In this document: piece by piece, positions 42,331 through 51,330 of the stretch
How the letters are laid out: every line of letters begins with the position of its first letter
Numbering within the stretch: position 1 is the first letter of the stretch
Assembly: GCA_927362715.1 (NCBI GenBank)
Contig: CAKMIX010000003.1
Location: 62,001-126,000, forward strand
Direction of reading: 5' to 3'
From: an uncultured Clostridia bacterium
GTDB lineage: Bacteria > Bacillota > Clostridia > Oscillospirales > Acutalibacteraceae
DNA: 64,000 nucleotides
Notes under the pieces: model-generated
What the model was told of the DNA's origin: nothing
The model's database searches: none
What the model saw: the letters and a program-made list of their open reading frames with translations, nothing else
Program-made: the position numbers and the translations under genes

Positions 42331-44691
42331 ATGTTTTTATCGATGAATTGGCTTTCGGATTTTGTAGATTTCACAGGGCTTGATAAGCTGGAGCTCATCC
42401 GCCGCTTTTCGCTGTCTACGGCTGAGGTCGAAAACGAGATCTTTTTTAAGGGCAAGGATCTTTCCGGCGTCGTGGTCGCCGAGATCAAGTCCGTCGAGCC
42501 GCACCCCGAATCGAAGAAACTGCATCTTCTAAAGGTGGATGCGGGCGACGGCGCTTTGACCGACGTGGTCTGCGGCGCGCCGAACGTGCGCGTCGGGATG
42601 AAGACCGCGTTTGCCAAGGTGGGCGCGCAGATCGGCGATATTACCATTACATCGCGCAAGCTCGCGGGGTACCCCTCCAACGGCATGTGCTGCTCGGAAA
42701 AGGAAATCGGCATCAGCGATGACCATTCCGGCATTATGGAAATTACCGACTCTCTTCCCAACGGCACGGATCTGAAAGCGGCATACGAGATCGACGACAT
42801 CGTGTTCGAGGTGGATAACAAGTCCCTGACGAACCGCCCCGACCTTTGGGGGCATTACGGTATTGCGCGCGAATTCGCCGCACTCGCAAACAGACCCTTA
42901 AAGCCTTTGGAAACGGTGGATCTGCACGCCTACGATGCGCTTCCGAAAGTGGATTTGAAGATCGAGGATCCGCTTTGTCTGCGCTACTCCTGCCTGCAGG
43001 TCGAAAATATCCATACGACGAAAAGCCCGGTCAATATGCGCATCCGCCTGTATTACTGCGGCATGCGCGCGATCAACTTCTTAGCGGACTTAACAAACTA
43101 CCTGATGCTCGAAATGGGGCAGCCGATGCACGCGTTCGACTCGCGCAAGGTCGAAAAGCTGCGCATCAAGCGCTTTTCCGAGCCGTTCACGTTCCAAACG
43201 CTCGACGGCGTAGAGCGCGCGATCGACGAGAACACGCTGATGATCTGCAACGGCGACACGCCTGTGGCGATCGCGGGCATCATGGGCGGGCTCGACAGCG
43301 AGATCGTGGAGGACACCACAACGCTTACGCTGGAATCCGCCACGTTCGACGCCGTTTCCGTGCGCAAATCCACGGTGCGTCTGGCGCACCGCACGGATGC
43401 GTCCATGCGCTATGAAAAGTGCCTTGACCCTGAAATGACCGTTCCCGCCATCGCGCGGTTCGTGAAGCTGCTCACGGATACCGATCAAAACGCGCGCGTC
43501 GTCTCGTCTCTGACGGATGAATACGCCCGCCGCTATCCGGAAGTGGTGCTGGACTTCGACAAGGCGTATGTGGACCGTTACACCGGCATCGAAATTGCAA
43601 ACGATACGATCATTCAAACGCTGCGCTCGCTGGGCTTTGAAGCGGAAAATAACGGCGACAACTTCACCGTGCGTGTGCCGAGCTGGCGCGCGACCAAGGA
43701 CGTCACAATAAAGGCGGACATCATTGAAGAGATCACCCGTATTTACGGCTACGACAACTTCGATGTGCATACCGCTTTGGCGCCGCTGTATCCCGTGCGC
43801 CCCGAAACGGAAAAGACCGTGGAGGACCGTATCAAGGATATGCTGGTCAAGCGCTTCTCCCTGCACGAGGTGCACTCCTATATCTGGGCGTATTACGACG
43901 AATATAAGGAGCTGGGGCTTCCGATCGAAGACAACGTCAAGCTTGTCAACGCCACCAATCCCAACATCGAAACGCTGCGCCGCTCCATCGTGCCCACACA
44001 GCTTTGCCAGGTGCGCACGAACGCGTCTTATGCGCCGGAGTTCGGTCTGTTCGAGATCGGCAGAACGGTGGAGGGTCTAAACGAAAACGGGCTGTGCCGC
44101 GAGTACAAAAAGCTTGCCGTCACGCTGTTCTCCCGCACAAAGTCTACCGAAGCACTGTACTTCGAGCTGCGCGACATGCTCGCGCAAACTGCCGATGAGA
44201 TCAAGCATAAACCGCTCAGCTTCTCGGCAAAAACAGCGACGCACACCTATCAGCACCCGCGCAACCTCAATACGGTGCTGTGCGACGGCGTGGAGCTCGG
44301 CGAGATCGGCGTGATCCATCCGACCGTCTGCAAAAAGATCGACAAAAAAGCCGCAATCGTGTATGCGGAACTGGATGTGCATGCGTTTGCCGCCATTGCG
44401 GATGCGGGGATCGTCTATGATGAGCCCTCGCGCTTCCCGGAAATGGAAGCGGATCTCACGTTCCGCAGCGAGACATATGCGCCCATCGGTGATGCGATCC
44501 AAAAGGTCAACTGCCCGTGGCTGCGCAAGGTGGAGGCGCTGGATACCTACCGTGACGAAGCGGGCAAGTCCATTACCGTGCGTCTGACCTTCTCCGACAA
44601 CACGCGCACCCTCACCCGCGAGGAGGTCACGGCGGTAGTCGATTCTATCATCGCCGCCCTCGCCGAAGAGAATATCCCGCTCAAACAGTAA
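42331..44691 (+). CDS. pheT: phenylalanyl-tRNA synthetase beta subunit
   Basis: A 786-residue protein with the usual domain order. An EMAP-like tRNA-binding domain (VVAEIKSVEPHPESKKLHLLKVD) comes first, then the B5 and B3/B4 editing regions (TNYLMLEMGQPMHAFD; SLTNRPDLWGHYGIAREFAAL). A catalytic-like core (NATNPNIETLRRSIVPTQL) and a C-terminal anticodon-binding FDX domain (EALDTYRDEAGKSITVRLTF) follow. It begins 19 bases after pheS with GGAGGAG. Confidence 0.97.
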   Translation: MFLSMNWLSDFVDFTGLDKLELIRRFSLSTAEVENEIFFKGKDLSGVVVAEIKSVEPHPESKKLHLLKVDAGDGALTDVVCGAPNVRVGMKTAFAKVGAQIGDITITSRKLAGYPSNGMCCSEKEIGISDDHSGIMEITDSLPNGTDLKAAYEIDDIVFEVDNKSLTNRPDLWGHYGIAREFAALANRPLKPLETVDLHAYDALPKVDLKIEDPLCLRYSCLQVENIHTTKSPVNMRIRLYYCGMRAINFLADLTNYLMLEMGQPMHAFDSRKVEKLRIKRFSEPFTFQTLDGVERAIDENTLMICNGDTPVAIAGIMGGLDSEIVEDTTTLTLESATFDAVSVRKSTVRLAHRTDASMRYEKCLDPEMTVPAIARFVKLLTDTDQNARVVSSLTDEYARRYPEVVLDFDKAYVDRYTGIEIANDTIIQTLRSLGFEAENNGDNFTVRVPSWRATKDVTIKADIIEEITRIYGYDNFDVHTALAPLYPVRPETEKTVEDRIKDMLVKRFSLHEVHSYIWAYYDEYKELGLPIEDNVKLVNATNPNIETLRRSIVPTQLCQVRTNASYAPEFGLFEIGRTVEGLNENGLCREYKKLAVTLFSRTKSTEALYFELRDMLAQTADEIKHKPLSFSAKTATHTYQHPRNLNTVLCDGVELGEIGVIHPTVCKKIDKKAAIVYAELDVHAFAAIADAGIVYDEPSRFPEMEADLTFRSETYAPIGDAIQKVNCPWLRKVEALDTYRDEAGKSITVRLTFSDNTRTLTREEVTAVVDSIIAALAEENIPLKQ

Positions 44692-44709
44692 TATCCTTTT
44701 CCAAAAAGC

Positions 44710-44745
44710 ACGGCGGCGAACCGAAAGGCTCGCCGCCGTTTCTTT
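44710..44745 (+). terminator. pheST terminator
   Basis: ACGGCGGCGA / TCGCCGCCGT perfect 10-bp stem followed by TTCTTT. Confidence 0.8.
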
Positions 44746-44795
44746 ACTTATACTGAAAAATAGAGTATACTGTAAACGTTTTCGGGAGGTGCCGC

Positions 44796-45359
44796 ATGAA
44801 GAAGCATGTGATTTTACGCAAGCTCTTTTTTTCGACCCTGTATTTGAGCGCCTTTACGTTCGGCGGGGGATACGTCATCGTCACATTAATGAAAAAGAAG
44901 TTTGTGGACAAGCTCCACTGGATCGAGGAAAACGAAATGCTCGACCTTGTCGCCATTGCGCAGTCCTCGCCCGGTGCGATCGCTGTCAACGGCGCGATCG
45001 TGGTCGGCTACAAGCTGGCAGGGATTTTGGGGGCGCTGGTCGCAATCATCGCCACGATCATCCCGCCGTTCGTCATCATCTCGCTCGTTTCCGTGTTTTA
45101 TAACGCTTTTCGCGACAATTTCATCATCAGCAGTTTGCTCGAGGGCATGCAGGCGGGCGTGGGCGCGGTCATCGCCTCAGTCGTGTTCGATATGGGTGTA
45201 GACGTTGTGCGCGAAAAAAGCGCCGCGTCCGATATCATCATGGCGCTCAGCTTCATCGCCGCATGCTTTTTAGATGTGAATGTGGTGTATATCGTGCTCG
45301 TCTGCGCGGCACTCGGCGTTGTCCGCACGCTGCTTCAAAAAAGGAGGCGTGCGAAATGA
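44796..45359 (+). CDS. chromate transporter-type membrane protein, first half
   Basis: A 187-residue CHR-domain protein. The N-terminal motif STLYLSAFTFGGGYVIVTLM corresponds to the FxxFGG region of ChrA, and AQSSPGAIAVNGAIVVGYKLAG to the conserved PGP-like helix. Five or six membrane segments are predicted. It overlaps the next gene by four bases (ATGA), which encodes the partner half, making a short-chain CHR pair. Chromate efflux is known for some members; the natural substrate is often unclear. A probable -10 (TATACT) is near 44767. Confidence 0.88.
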   Translation: MKKHVILRKLFFSTLYLSAFTFGGGYVIVTLMKKKFVDKLHWIEENEMLDLVAIAQSSPGAIAVNGAIVVGYKLAGILGALVAIIATIIPPFVIISLVSVFYNAFRDNFIISSLLEGMQAGVGAVIASVVFDMGVDVVREKSAASDIIMALSFIAACFLDVNVVYIVLVCAALGVVRTLLQKRRRAK

Positions 45360-45913
45360 TCTATTTGCAGCTTTTCTGGAGCTTTTTGCAGGTCGGGCTG
45401 TTCAGCTTCGGCGGCGGCTATGCCGCCATGCCGCTGATTGAAGAACAGATCGTCACACGGCACAGTTGGCTGAGCATGCAGGAGTTTACGGATCTCATCA
45501 CGATCTCCCAAATGACGCCCGGCCCCATCGCCGTCAATTCCGCGACGTTTGTCGGCATCAAGATCGCGGGCATCCCCGGTGCGCTGGTCGCGACGTTCGG
45601 CTGTATTTTGCCGTCCTGCATTCTCGTGATCGTGCTTGCGAAGCTGTATTTCAAATACCGCAATATGCAGATGCTGCAGGGCGTGCTCGGCTCTTTGCGC
45701 CCCGCGGTGGTCGCCATGATCGCGGCGGCGGGCGTTTCGGTACTCGTCACGGCGTTCTGGGGCGACGAAGTTATTTCCTTTTTCGGTACGAATTGGGTGC
45801 TCGTCGCGATTTTTCTTGTGTGCTTTGTGCTGCTGCGCGCGACCAAACTCAACCCCGTTTTCGTCATGGTGCTTGCCGGTGTTTTGAACCTCGGCGGTAC
45901 ATGGGTGATATGA
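45356..45913 (+). CDS. chromate transporter-type membrane protein, second half
   Basis: The start ATG overlaps the upstream TGA. The 185-residue partner repeats the CHR pattern: LFWSFLQVGLFSFGGGYAAMPLIEEQIV and TISQMTPGPIAVNSATFVGIKIAG. Its PGPIAVNSATFVG helix is the canonical form, while the first half has SPGAIAVNGAIVVG, so the two are diverged copies expected to form a heterodimer. It is the last gene before the AT-rich island. Confidence 0.9.
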   Translation: MIYLQLFWSFLQVGLFSFGGGYAAMPLIEEQIVTRHSWLSMQEFTDLITISQMTPGPIAVNSATFVGIKIAGIPGALVATFGCILPSCILVIVLAKLYFKYRNMQMLQGVLGSLRPAVVAMIAAAGVSVLVTAFWGDEVISFFGTNWVLVAIFLVCFVLLRATKLNPVFVMVLAGVLNLGGTWVI

Positions 45914-46047
45914 TGAAAAAGAGACATATAGGGGGAATAAGCTTGAGCCTTAGATTTGTTTTTTAACTTCAAAGTAATAAAACAGCACAAAAATATGGCT
46001 GCATCAGCAAAAAAAGTTATATATTATCACAAATGTCAAAAAATCTA

Positions 46048-46182
46048 TTGACAAATATTCATAAAAATGATACTTTCTTATTGAAAAAAGTATAAACTTT
46101 TTTCAAAGAGGGTAGGGCGGGGAATTTATATAGTAATGTACGACAACGCTGTATCCGACCATATATAACGGATACAGCGTTG
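46048..46182 (+). promoter_or_regulatory. promoter and hairpin leader element, copy 1
   Basis: TTGACA (46048-46053), 17 bases, TACTTT, then an A/T inverted repeat TGAAAAAAGT / ACTTTTTTCA (46082-46105), a G-rich tract and a perfect 14-bp hairpin CAACGCTGTATCCG / CGGATACAGCGTTG (46144-46182). The 141 bases after it carry no gene. A related layout occurs at 54173-54314. Confidence 0.6.
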
Positions 46183-46322
46183 AATTTTGTTGATTGTCAT
46201 AAAGAGGCATACAGCAATTTTTTGTAAAATGACTAATAGAGTTGCAAAAGCAGAGTGAAAAGGCAAGGATGGGGATTCCAATGTTTCTTTAAATTAGGTT
46301 TTAGAGAGGAGTGCAGCGTGTT

Positions 46323-46766
46323 ATGAAAAAAATTATCCTTATATGTGTGGCTGTTTTAATAATCGTAGTTATGTTTTTACTACTCTTTCCGGCAAATATG
46401 TTGGGTATAAATTCGGAAAGGACAGCTTTCATGCTAAACGTCGACCCCCTCAGCACGATTTACGGGACTGGTGAAGCAATCACCGTAAAGGCAAGGCTCC
46501 AAAACGAAACGATGCATGCTTATATGGTTTCGCATAGCGCTCGGCTTCTTTCCGTTTCGTACGTAAAAGTGGGGGAGGAAAGAGAAGAAATCATCGCTCC
46601 CGCAATTCACCATTCCAGTTATATAGCACCTGGCGGCTCTTTTGTTATAGAAGATACAGTTCAAATTGATGAGCCAGGTCAGTACACAATATACGTTGAT
46701 GCACAGATGTGGATAAATGATGTTCTATATAAATACTCAAAATCCTTCGATGTAATTGTAAAGTAA
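46323..46766 (+). CDS. small membrane-anchored extracellular protein, unknown function
   Basis: ATG at 46323 (GAGAGGAG upstream) gives 147 residues; GTG at 46311 is an alternative. One N-terminal membrane helix (IILICVAVLIIVVMFLLLFP) is followed by an outside domain of beta strands (LSTIYGTGEAITVKARLQNE, SFVIEDTVQIDEPGQYTIYVDAQM) that looks like a single Ig-like sandwich of the intracellular proteinase inhibitor/BsuPI type. This is a pattern impression, not a firm match. The gene starts the AT-rich island and precedes the protease gene by 15 bases, so the two may act together, possibly as inhibitor and enzyme. Confidence 0.65.
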   Translation: MKKIILICVAVLIIVVMFLLLFPANMLGINSERTAFMLNVDPLSTIYGTGEAITVKARLQNETMHAYMVSHSARLLSVSYVKVGEEREEIIAPAIHHSSYIAPGGSFVIEDTVQIDEPGQYTIYVDAQMWINDVLYKYSKSFDVIVK

Positions 46767-46781
46767 GAAAGGATACTAAAA

Positions 46782-48023
46782 ATGAAAAAACGTTTTTTGT
46801 GCTTGTTTTTAATTCTATCTTTACTGGGTTCATTAACATTTGTCAACACCGCTTCTGATAATTCTGATAAGGAAATATCCAAAATTGAGGCAAAAAGCAT
46901 AGTCTGTGATGAGGTGTTTTCCACAATTTTTGTAGAATTAAATTTGGAGAGAATGTATGAATCAGATGCGCCGTCAGATTATGCGGGAATTTATGCCGAT
47001 GAAAATGGAACTCTTGTTTTATGTGTTGCGAACGGTAGTGCAAATAAATATGAAAATATTGTCAACAACATAGTATCTAGAAAGACAACTGCCTATGCTC
47101 TTCAAACTTTTGAAACGGACGAGGCACCTATTGTGCGAGTTGAAGAAAAAGAATTCACATATAATCTATTAAATACTATTCAAGATGCACTTGATCCTAA
47201 GATGAGCACATTTAAAATTCAACAAACTGCAATTAAACAAGAAAAGAATGTTGTAGAAATAACGATTGAAGATGAATTGTTAATAGAAGAAATATCACAG
47301 TATTTGTATGGCTCTGTTTCTGATTTTAATCCTGAAGCGGTAGACTTTATTGTTGCAGAGTCAGAAAAGGTTGTACCAACAGCAAACTACGCATATAATG
47401 GTGTGAAATTTTACCATACCTTGTTTGCATCTACTTATGGAACACTTGGCTTTAACGGCTCTTACACCGATTCATCTGGAAAAGTACACTATGGTGTGTT
47501 TACAAATGCGCATGTAGCTCCTGTCGGTGAAAAAATGAAAATATCCGCTTTAAAAACAGTAGGAACCACATTATTTAGCTATGTTGGTGGAAGTTTGGAT
47601 ATTGCTTTTGTAGAGTTCAATTCCGGGTGGGCAGTTACAGATAAAATGCTAAGTGCATCAGATACAAATGCTATATATAGTGCGGCTACGGCGAGCGAAT
47701 TTTACGAAGGTGCATTGACAAACAAATATGGAGCAACAACAGGTAAGCAATCAGGTAAGATATTAAGCACAAGCGTTTCCATTGATGTTGAGTATGATAG
47801 TGGAAATAAATTGATAACTGATGTTTTTAAATTTTCCAATAAAACTGAAGGTGGGGATAGTGGAGGACCCGTTGGTAAACAGCAAACCAAACAGGTCTTT
47901 AGACTATATGGAATAACTTTTGCGGGTCCCAAGAATACTAATACTTACGGATATGGAATTAAATTGAGCAACATTAAAAAAGCCTATAATATCAAAGTTT
48001 ATGGGACAAATGGTTGGTCATAA
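46782..48023 (+). CDS. secreted trypsin-like (S1) serine protease
   Basis: A 413-residue protein with a signal peptide (KKRFLCLFLILSLLGSLTF). A propeptide-like region of about 190 residues comes next, then a chymotrypsin fold with His in VFTNAHVAPVG (about 244), Asp in GGSLDIAFVEF (about 273) and Ser in EGGDSGGPVGK (about 359). The arrangement resembles streptogrisin/alpha-lytic-type enzymes with an N-terminal pro-domain. Codons are strikingly AT-rich compared with the flanks, suggesting transfer from a lower-GC donor. The target protein is unknown. Confidence 0.85.
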   Translation: MKKRFLCLFLILSLLGSLTFVNTASDNSDKEISKIEAKSIVCDEVFSTIFVELNLERMYESDAPSDYAGIYADENGTLVLCVANGSANKYENIVNNIVSRKTTAYALQTFETDEAPIVRVEEKEFTYNLLNTIQDALDPKMSTFKIQQTAIKQEKNVVEITIEDELLIEEISQYLYGSVSDFNPEAVDFIVAESEKVVPTANYAYNGVKFYHTLFASTYGTLGFNGSYTDSSGKVHYGVFTNAHVAPVGEKMKISALKTVGTTLFSYVGGSLDIAFVEFNSGWAVTDKMLSASDTNAIYSAATASEFYEGALTNKYGATTGKQSGKILSTSVSIDVEYDSGNKLITDVFKFSNKTEGGDSGGPVGKQQTKQVFRLYGITFAGPKNTNTYGYGIKLSNIKKAYNIKVYGTNGWS

Positions 48024-48068
48024 TTTCTTTAACAACAGTCAAATCTAAATGCTACGCTGACTCATATG

Positions 48069-48096
48069 TTCTTCAAACTCGATACAGTTTGAAGAA
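48069..48096. repeat. perfect inverted repeat after the protease gene
   Basis: TTCTTCAAACT / AGTTTGAAGAA, 11 bp, 6-base loop. No U-tract follows on either strand. Confidence 0.6.
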
Positions 48097-48143
48097 AAAC
48101 ACGGCACGATCGAAAACGATATGAAATAAAGCAAGTAAATAAA

Positions 48144-48175
48144 AACCGTGCAGTCCGAGAACTGCACGGTTTTTT
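48144..48175. terminator. bidirectional terminator between the protease and flavodoxin genes
   Basis: AACCGTGCAGT / ACTGCACGGTT stem, then TTTTT on the plus strand and TTTATTT on the minus strand. Confidence 0.85.
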
Positions 48176-48228
48176 GAAAAGCAGAAACGCCGCAACCTGT
48201 AAAAGGGGAAGGGCGTGTTCCGATGTGC

Positions 48229-48651
48229 TTACGCCAGCGCCTTGCCGAGCGCTAAGCAGGCATCGTCCGCCTCGTCGTCAGGCGCTTCGTTGCAAATGAC
48301 GCTGTCACAGGCGAGCACGGCGCCGTCTGAAAGGCAGGTCTCCTCCCATGTGCGCATCCATTCGCCGTCACCCCAGCCGTACGAGCCGAAAAGGGCGATT
48401 TTTTTACCGCCGAGCTTCGCCTCGCAGGCGTTGAACATCGGCTCAAACTCCGTCTCCTCGAGCTGTTCCGAACCCATGGACGGGCAGCCGAACGCGACGG
48501 CGTCGAAGTCGTCCATCATCTCCGCCGAAAACTCCGCTGCGGTAAAGGAGGTGACTTGGGCGCCGGCCTCCTTTGCACCCTCAGCGACCTTGGCCGCCAT
48601 CATTTCGGTGTTGCCCGTGCCGCTCCAATACACGATCGCTACTTTGCTCAT
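48229..48651 (-). CDS. flavodoxin
   Basis: The start MSKVAIVYWSGTGNTE at 48651 overlaps the DUF3793 stop by four bases and gives 140 residues, the size of short-chain flavodoxins. SGTGNTE is the FMN phosphate loop; FGCPSMGSEQLEE and GSYGWGDGEWM are the 50s and 90s loops around the isoalloxazine ring. It carries low-potential electrons in the cytoplasm and typically replaces ferredoxin when iron is short. That fits the palindromic operators found at the promoter of this operon. Confidence 0.95.
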   Translation of the reverse strand: MSKVAIVYWSGTGNTEMMAAKVAEGAKEAGAQVTSFTAAEFSAEMMDDFDAVAFGCPSMGSEQLEETEFEPMFNACEAKLGGKKIALFGSYGWGDGEWMRTWEETCLSDGAVLACDSVICNEAPDDEADDACLALGKALA

Positions 48652-49268
48652 ATTTCGATCCTTTCTGTACGTTTTATGTAATCCCGAAGGGATGTACCGT
48701 GCTTCTGCGGGGGAAGCCCTTGCGCCGAAACCGTCAGCTGTAAAACAGAACGTCCCTCGCGCCACAGCCGCCCGTAGACCGCGCGGCATTTTTCATATTT
48801 TGCGAACAGGCGGGCGGCGGCTTGTTCATCGCCGTAGACCTTCCAGCACCCGACGCATTTGCATCCGCGCCCCTTATTGCAGATGAAGCCGTAAACGTCG
48901 CAGAGCGGATAGCCCAGAAATAACCCGATCTCATGCGGGAACTCCCGGGTTTCCTGAAGCCTTCCGCAAAGCGTTTGCAGCGCGCCGTCCGCGTCAGTGC
49001 TTGCGTATCCGCAGCTTTTCAAGAACGGTTCAACGCCCGGTTGTAAAAGATCCTGCTGCAAATGTGTGCGGCGAAAGACGTAGATGAGCGCCCGCGTTTT
49101 TGTTTTGCGCAGCAGCATCAGCTCCACGCCTTTGCCCCTAAAGCGCGCATTCCACGCGGCAAGCTGGCACGCCAACTGTTTTTCACACGAGTAACGCAAG
49201 TTGAACAGGCTCGCCGTTTTTAAGGAAGCGAGCGTCGGCGCGCAGTGCGTGATCAGTTCCTGCTCCAT
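48648..49268 (-). CDS. DUF3793 family protein
   Basis: A 206-residue protein resembling DUF3793, a family of unknown function from anaerobic Firmicutes. Visible features are LASLKTASLFNLRYS, the basic VELMLLRKTKTRALIYVFRR, FPHEIGLFLGYPLCDVYGFI, and a Cys-rich CNKGRGCKCVGCWKVYG that could bind metal or heme. The start follows GGAGGTCCCT. It overlaps flavodoxin, with one promoter and two operator copies upstream. From context I infer an iron- or redox-stress role. Confidence 0.82.
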   Translation of the reverse strand: MEQELITHCAPTLASLKTASLFNLRYSCEKQLACQLAAWNARFRGKGVELMLLRKTKTRALIYVFRRTHLQQDLLQPGVEPFLKSCGYASTDADGALQTLCGRLQETREFPHEIGLFLGYPLCDVYGFICNKGRGCKCVGCWKVYGDEQAAARLFAKYEKCRAVYGRLWREGRSVLQLTVSAQGLPPQKHGTSLRDYIKRTERIEI

Positions 49269-49309
49269 AGGGACCTCCGGTAAGCGAGAAAGCGTCCCGC
49301 AAAGTATAA

Positions 49310-49325
49310 GTTAGCATAGGCTAAC
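49310..49325. promoter_or_regulatory. palindromic operator box 1
   Basis: GTTAGCATAGGCTAAC, halves GTTAGC/GCTAAC around ATAG, in the DUF3793-flavodoxin leader. Confidence 0.8.
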
Positions 49326-49366
49326 CGACTTTCAAAAAAAGAAATCGGTTGGGAACGATCGCTTTG

Positions 49367-49382
49367 GTTAGCCTATGCTAAC
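49367..49382. promoter_or_regulatory. palindromic operator box 2, at the transcription start
   Basis: GTTAGCCTATGCTAAC, the exact reverse complement of box 1, begins 7 bases past the -10, where a bound repressor would block initiation. GGTTAGCCTA is shared with the DtxR/IdeR consensus. Confidence 0.82.
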
Positions 49383-49389
49383 TAATGGG

Positions 49390-49419
49390 ATTATAGCACG
49401 CGGTTTTCCGTGTTGTCAA
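49390..49419 (-). promoter_or_regulatory. promoter of the DUF3793-flavodoxin operon
   Basis: Minus strand TTGACA, 18 bases, TATAAT. The stretch 49420-49587 contains no gene. Confidence 0.8.
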
Positions 49420-49587
49420 GTATAAATCCGATTTTTTACAAATGTATTTCCTGTGTTTTGCCACAACGCGGACAGGGCAGGCTGAAAACTGCATTTGCAC
49501 GGATGGCTTGTGTGTTGAATCTGTATGGAAACCGCCCCGGGCGGCTTCTCATGAAGGCCTCCCGGGCTGTTTCGGGTTTGAATCGGC

Positions 49588-51330
49588 TTATTCCAAATGC
49601 CACTGCGCGCTTTGCCGCTGCAGCTCTACCATGTGGTGATAAAGCCCGCCTTTTGCCATCAGCTCTGACGGAGCGCCTTCTTCCGCCACCCGGCCGTCGG
49701 ATAGGACGACGATTTTATCAGCCGCCTCCACAGTACGCATGCGATGCGCGATCACCAGCACGGTCTTGCCTGCAAGTAAGCGGGAGAGTGCCCCTTGCAC
49801 CTTTGTCTCGTTTTCCACGTCCAGGCTGGCAGTCGCCTCGTCCAGCAGCACAATGGGTGCGTCCTTCAGCAGTGCCCGCGCAATGGAGATCCGCTGCCGT
49901 TCCCCACCGGAAAGCTTAGCGCCGTTTTCCCCGATGGGTGTATCATAGCCTTTCGGCAGCCTTTGGACAAATTCATCACAGTTTGCGGCTTTGGCCGCGG
50001 CACGTACCTCTTCGTCCGTAGCACCGTGCTTGCCCAGGCGGATATTTTCCATTACGGTGTCATCGAACAGCACCACGTCCTGAAAGACCATCGCGTAATC
50101 CCGCAGCAGCACCTCCGGATCGACGGTGGAGATGTCCACACCGCCGACCTGGATCGTACCTTTGGAAATGTCCCACAGCCTTGCGGCCAGTCTTGCACAG
50201 GTGCTCTTGCCGGAGCCGGAGGGGCCGACCAGCGCCGTCACCTCACCCTCTTTGGCGGTAAAGCTCACGTCGTGCAGGACTTCCTTTTCATCATAGGCAA
50301 AGCCTACGTGTTGAAACACGATGTCGTGGCCCTTGGGTTCAAACACCTCCGCGCCTTCTGCGACGGGCGTTTCATAGATCTCGTTGATGCGGTCGGCGGA
50401 AACCTGCGACACAAACATCTCGGCAATCAGCGCCAGGCTTTGGTCAAAGGGCGCGTAGACCCGGGTGATGACCAGCAGGAACAAAAACAACAGCATAAAA
50501 TCGATGCGGCCGGAGAGGATCAGATTCGCGCCCACAAGGATCGTTGTCGCTACCCCTAAGCGCATGATGACGCTTGCGGCATTGACAAAAACGCCGGTCC
50601 CGAGCTCTCCCCGGATCATGATGCGTTCATGCTCGTCGATCTTTCTGTCCAGTCCCTCCAGATACCGATCCTCCCGGTTGGTTGCGCGGATCTCCCGAAT
50701 GTTCTCCAGCGCCTCCTGAATGCCGTCGGATACGCGGACGGCGGCCTCTTTCGTTCGTTCGGCGCTGCGGGCGGCAAATTTACGGCTGCCGAACAGCAGC
50801 CCAAAAGCGACAGGCACACCCCACAGGCAGGCGATCGCCAGCCGCCAGTCGTACACAAGCAGGCAGACGGCGATCACAGCCGTGGATATGTAAGACCCAT
50901 ACAGATACCCCAGCACATGCGACCAGACGTGTTCCATGCGGTTGACGTCTCCCATGAGCGTCTCGGTCAGGTCAGCCAAATCGCGTTTGCCGAAGTACCC
51001 TAAGGGCAGCTTGCGCAGCCTTTCCGCAAGGCTTATGCGCGTGGTTTTGACTTCGTTGTAAACCAGCCCGTAGGTTGCCTTATACTGCTGCAAATGCGTC
51101 GCGAACGACAGGAGAACAAAAAGGATTACCAAACCAATGGCGAGCGCCGCACCGGGCAGCGGCGCTGCGTCCGTCAGCGTCCCGATAAAGCCGGACATCA
51201 TCCAATACAGAATGCTGACGCCGCCCATGACGATCAGGTTGACAATGACCGTCCAAAACACACCTTTTTTCGTGTTTTTTACACCTTGATCGGTCAGGGC
51301 GTATTTTCGCTGAAACTTTTTGCTGAACAT
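49588..51330 (-). CDS. ABC transporter, permease-ATPase fusion (IrtB/YbtQ-like)
   Basis: A 580-residue half-transporter: six membrane helices (residues 1-320) and an ATPase with Walker A GPSGSGKST, signature LSGGERQR, Walker B IVLLDEATA and the H-loop in AHRMRT. The AHRMRTVEAADKIVVL segment resembles the IrtB/YbtQ branch of siderophore importers built on the exporter fold. It starts directly after the upstream partner's stop. Expected to heterodimerise with it. Siderophore or heme-like uptake is inferred from the branch motif plus the operators; drug export is the alternative. Confidence 0.85.
   Translation of the reverse strand: MFSKKFQRKYALTDQGVKNTKKGVFWTVIVNLIVMGGVSILYWMMSGFIGTLTDAAPLPGAALAIGLVILFVLLSFATHLQQYKATYGLVYNEVKTTRISLAERLRKLPLGYFGKRDLADLTETLMGDVNRMEHVWSHVLGYLYGSYISTAVIAVCLLVYDWRLAIACLWGVPVAFGLLFGSRKFAARSAERTKEAAVRVSDGIQEALENIREIRATNREDRYLEGLDRKIDEHERIMIRGELGTGVFVNAASVIMRLGVATTILVGANLILSGRIDFMLLFLFLLVITRVYAPFDQSLALIAEMFVSQVSADRINEIYETPVAEGAEVFEPKGHDIVFQHVGFAYDEKEVLHDVSFTAKEGEVTALVGPSGSGKSTCARLAARLWDISKGTIQVGGVDISTVDPEVLLRDYAMVFQDVVLFDDTVMENIRLGKHGATDEEVRAAAKAANCDEFVQRLPKGYDTPIGENGAKLSGGERQRISIARALLKDAPIVLLDEATASLDVENETKVQGALSRLLAGKTVLVIAHRMRTVEAADKIVVLSDGRVAEEGAPSELMAKGGLYHHMVELQRQSAQWHLE

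Noticed and set aside
46081..46182. c-di-GMP or other known riboswitch at the copy 1 leader
   Set aside because: The characteristic conserved loops are not present; only the hairpin and G-rich tracts stand out.
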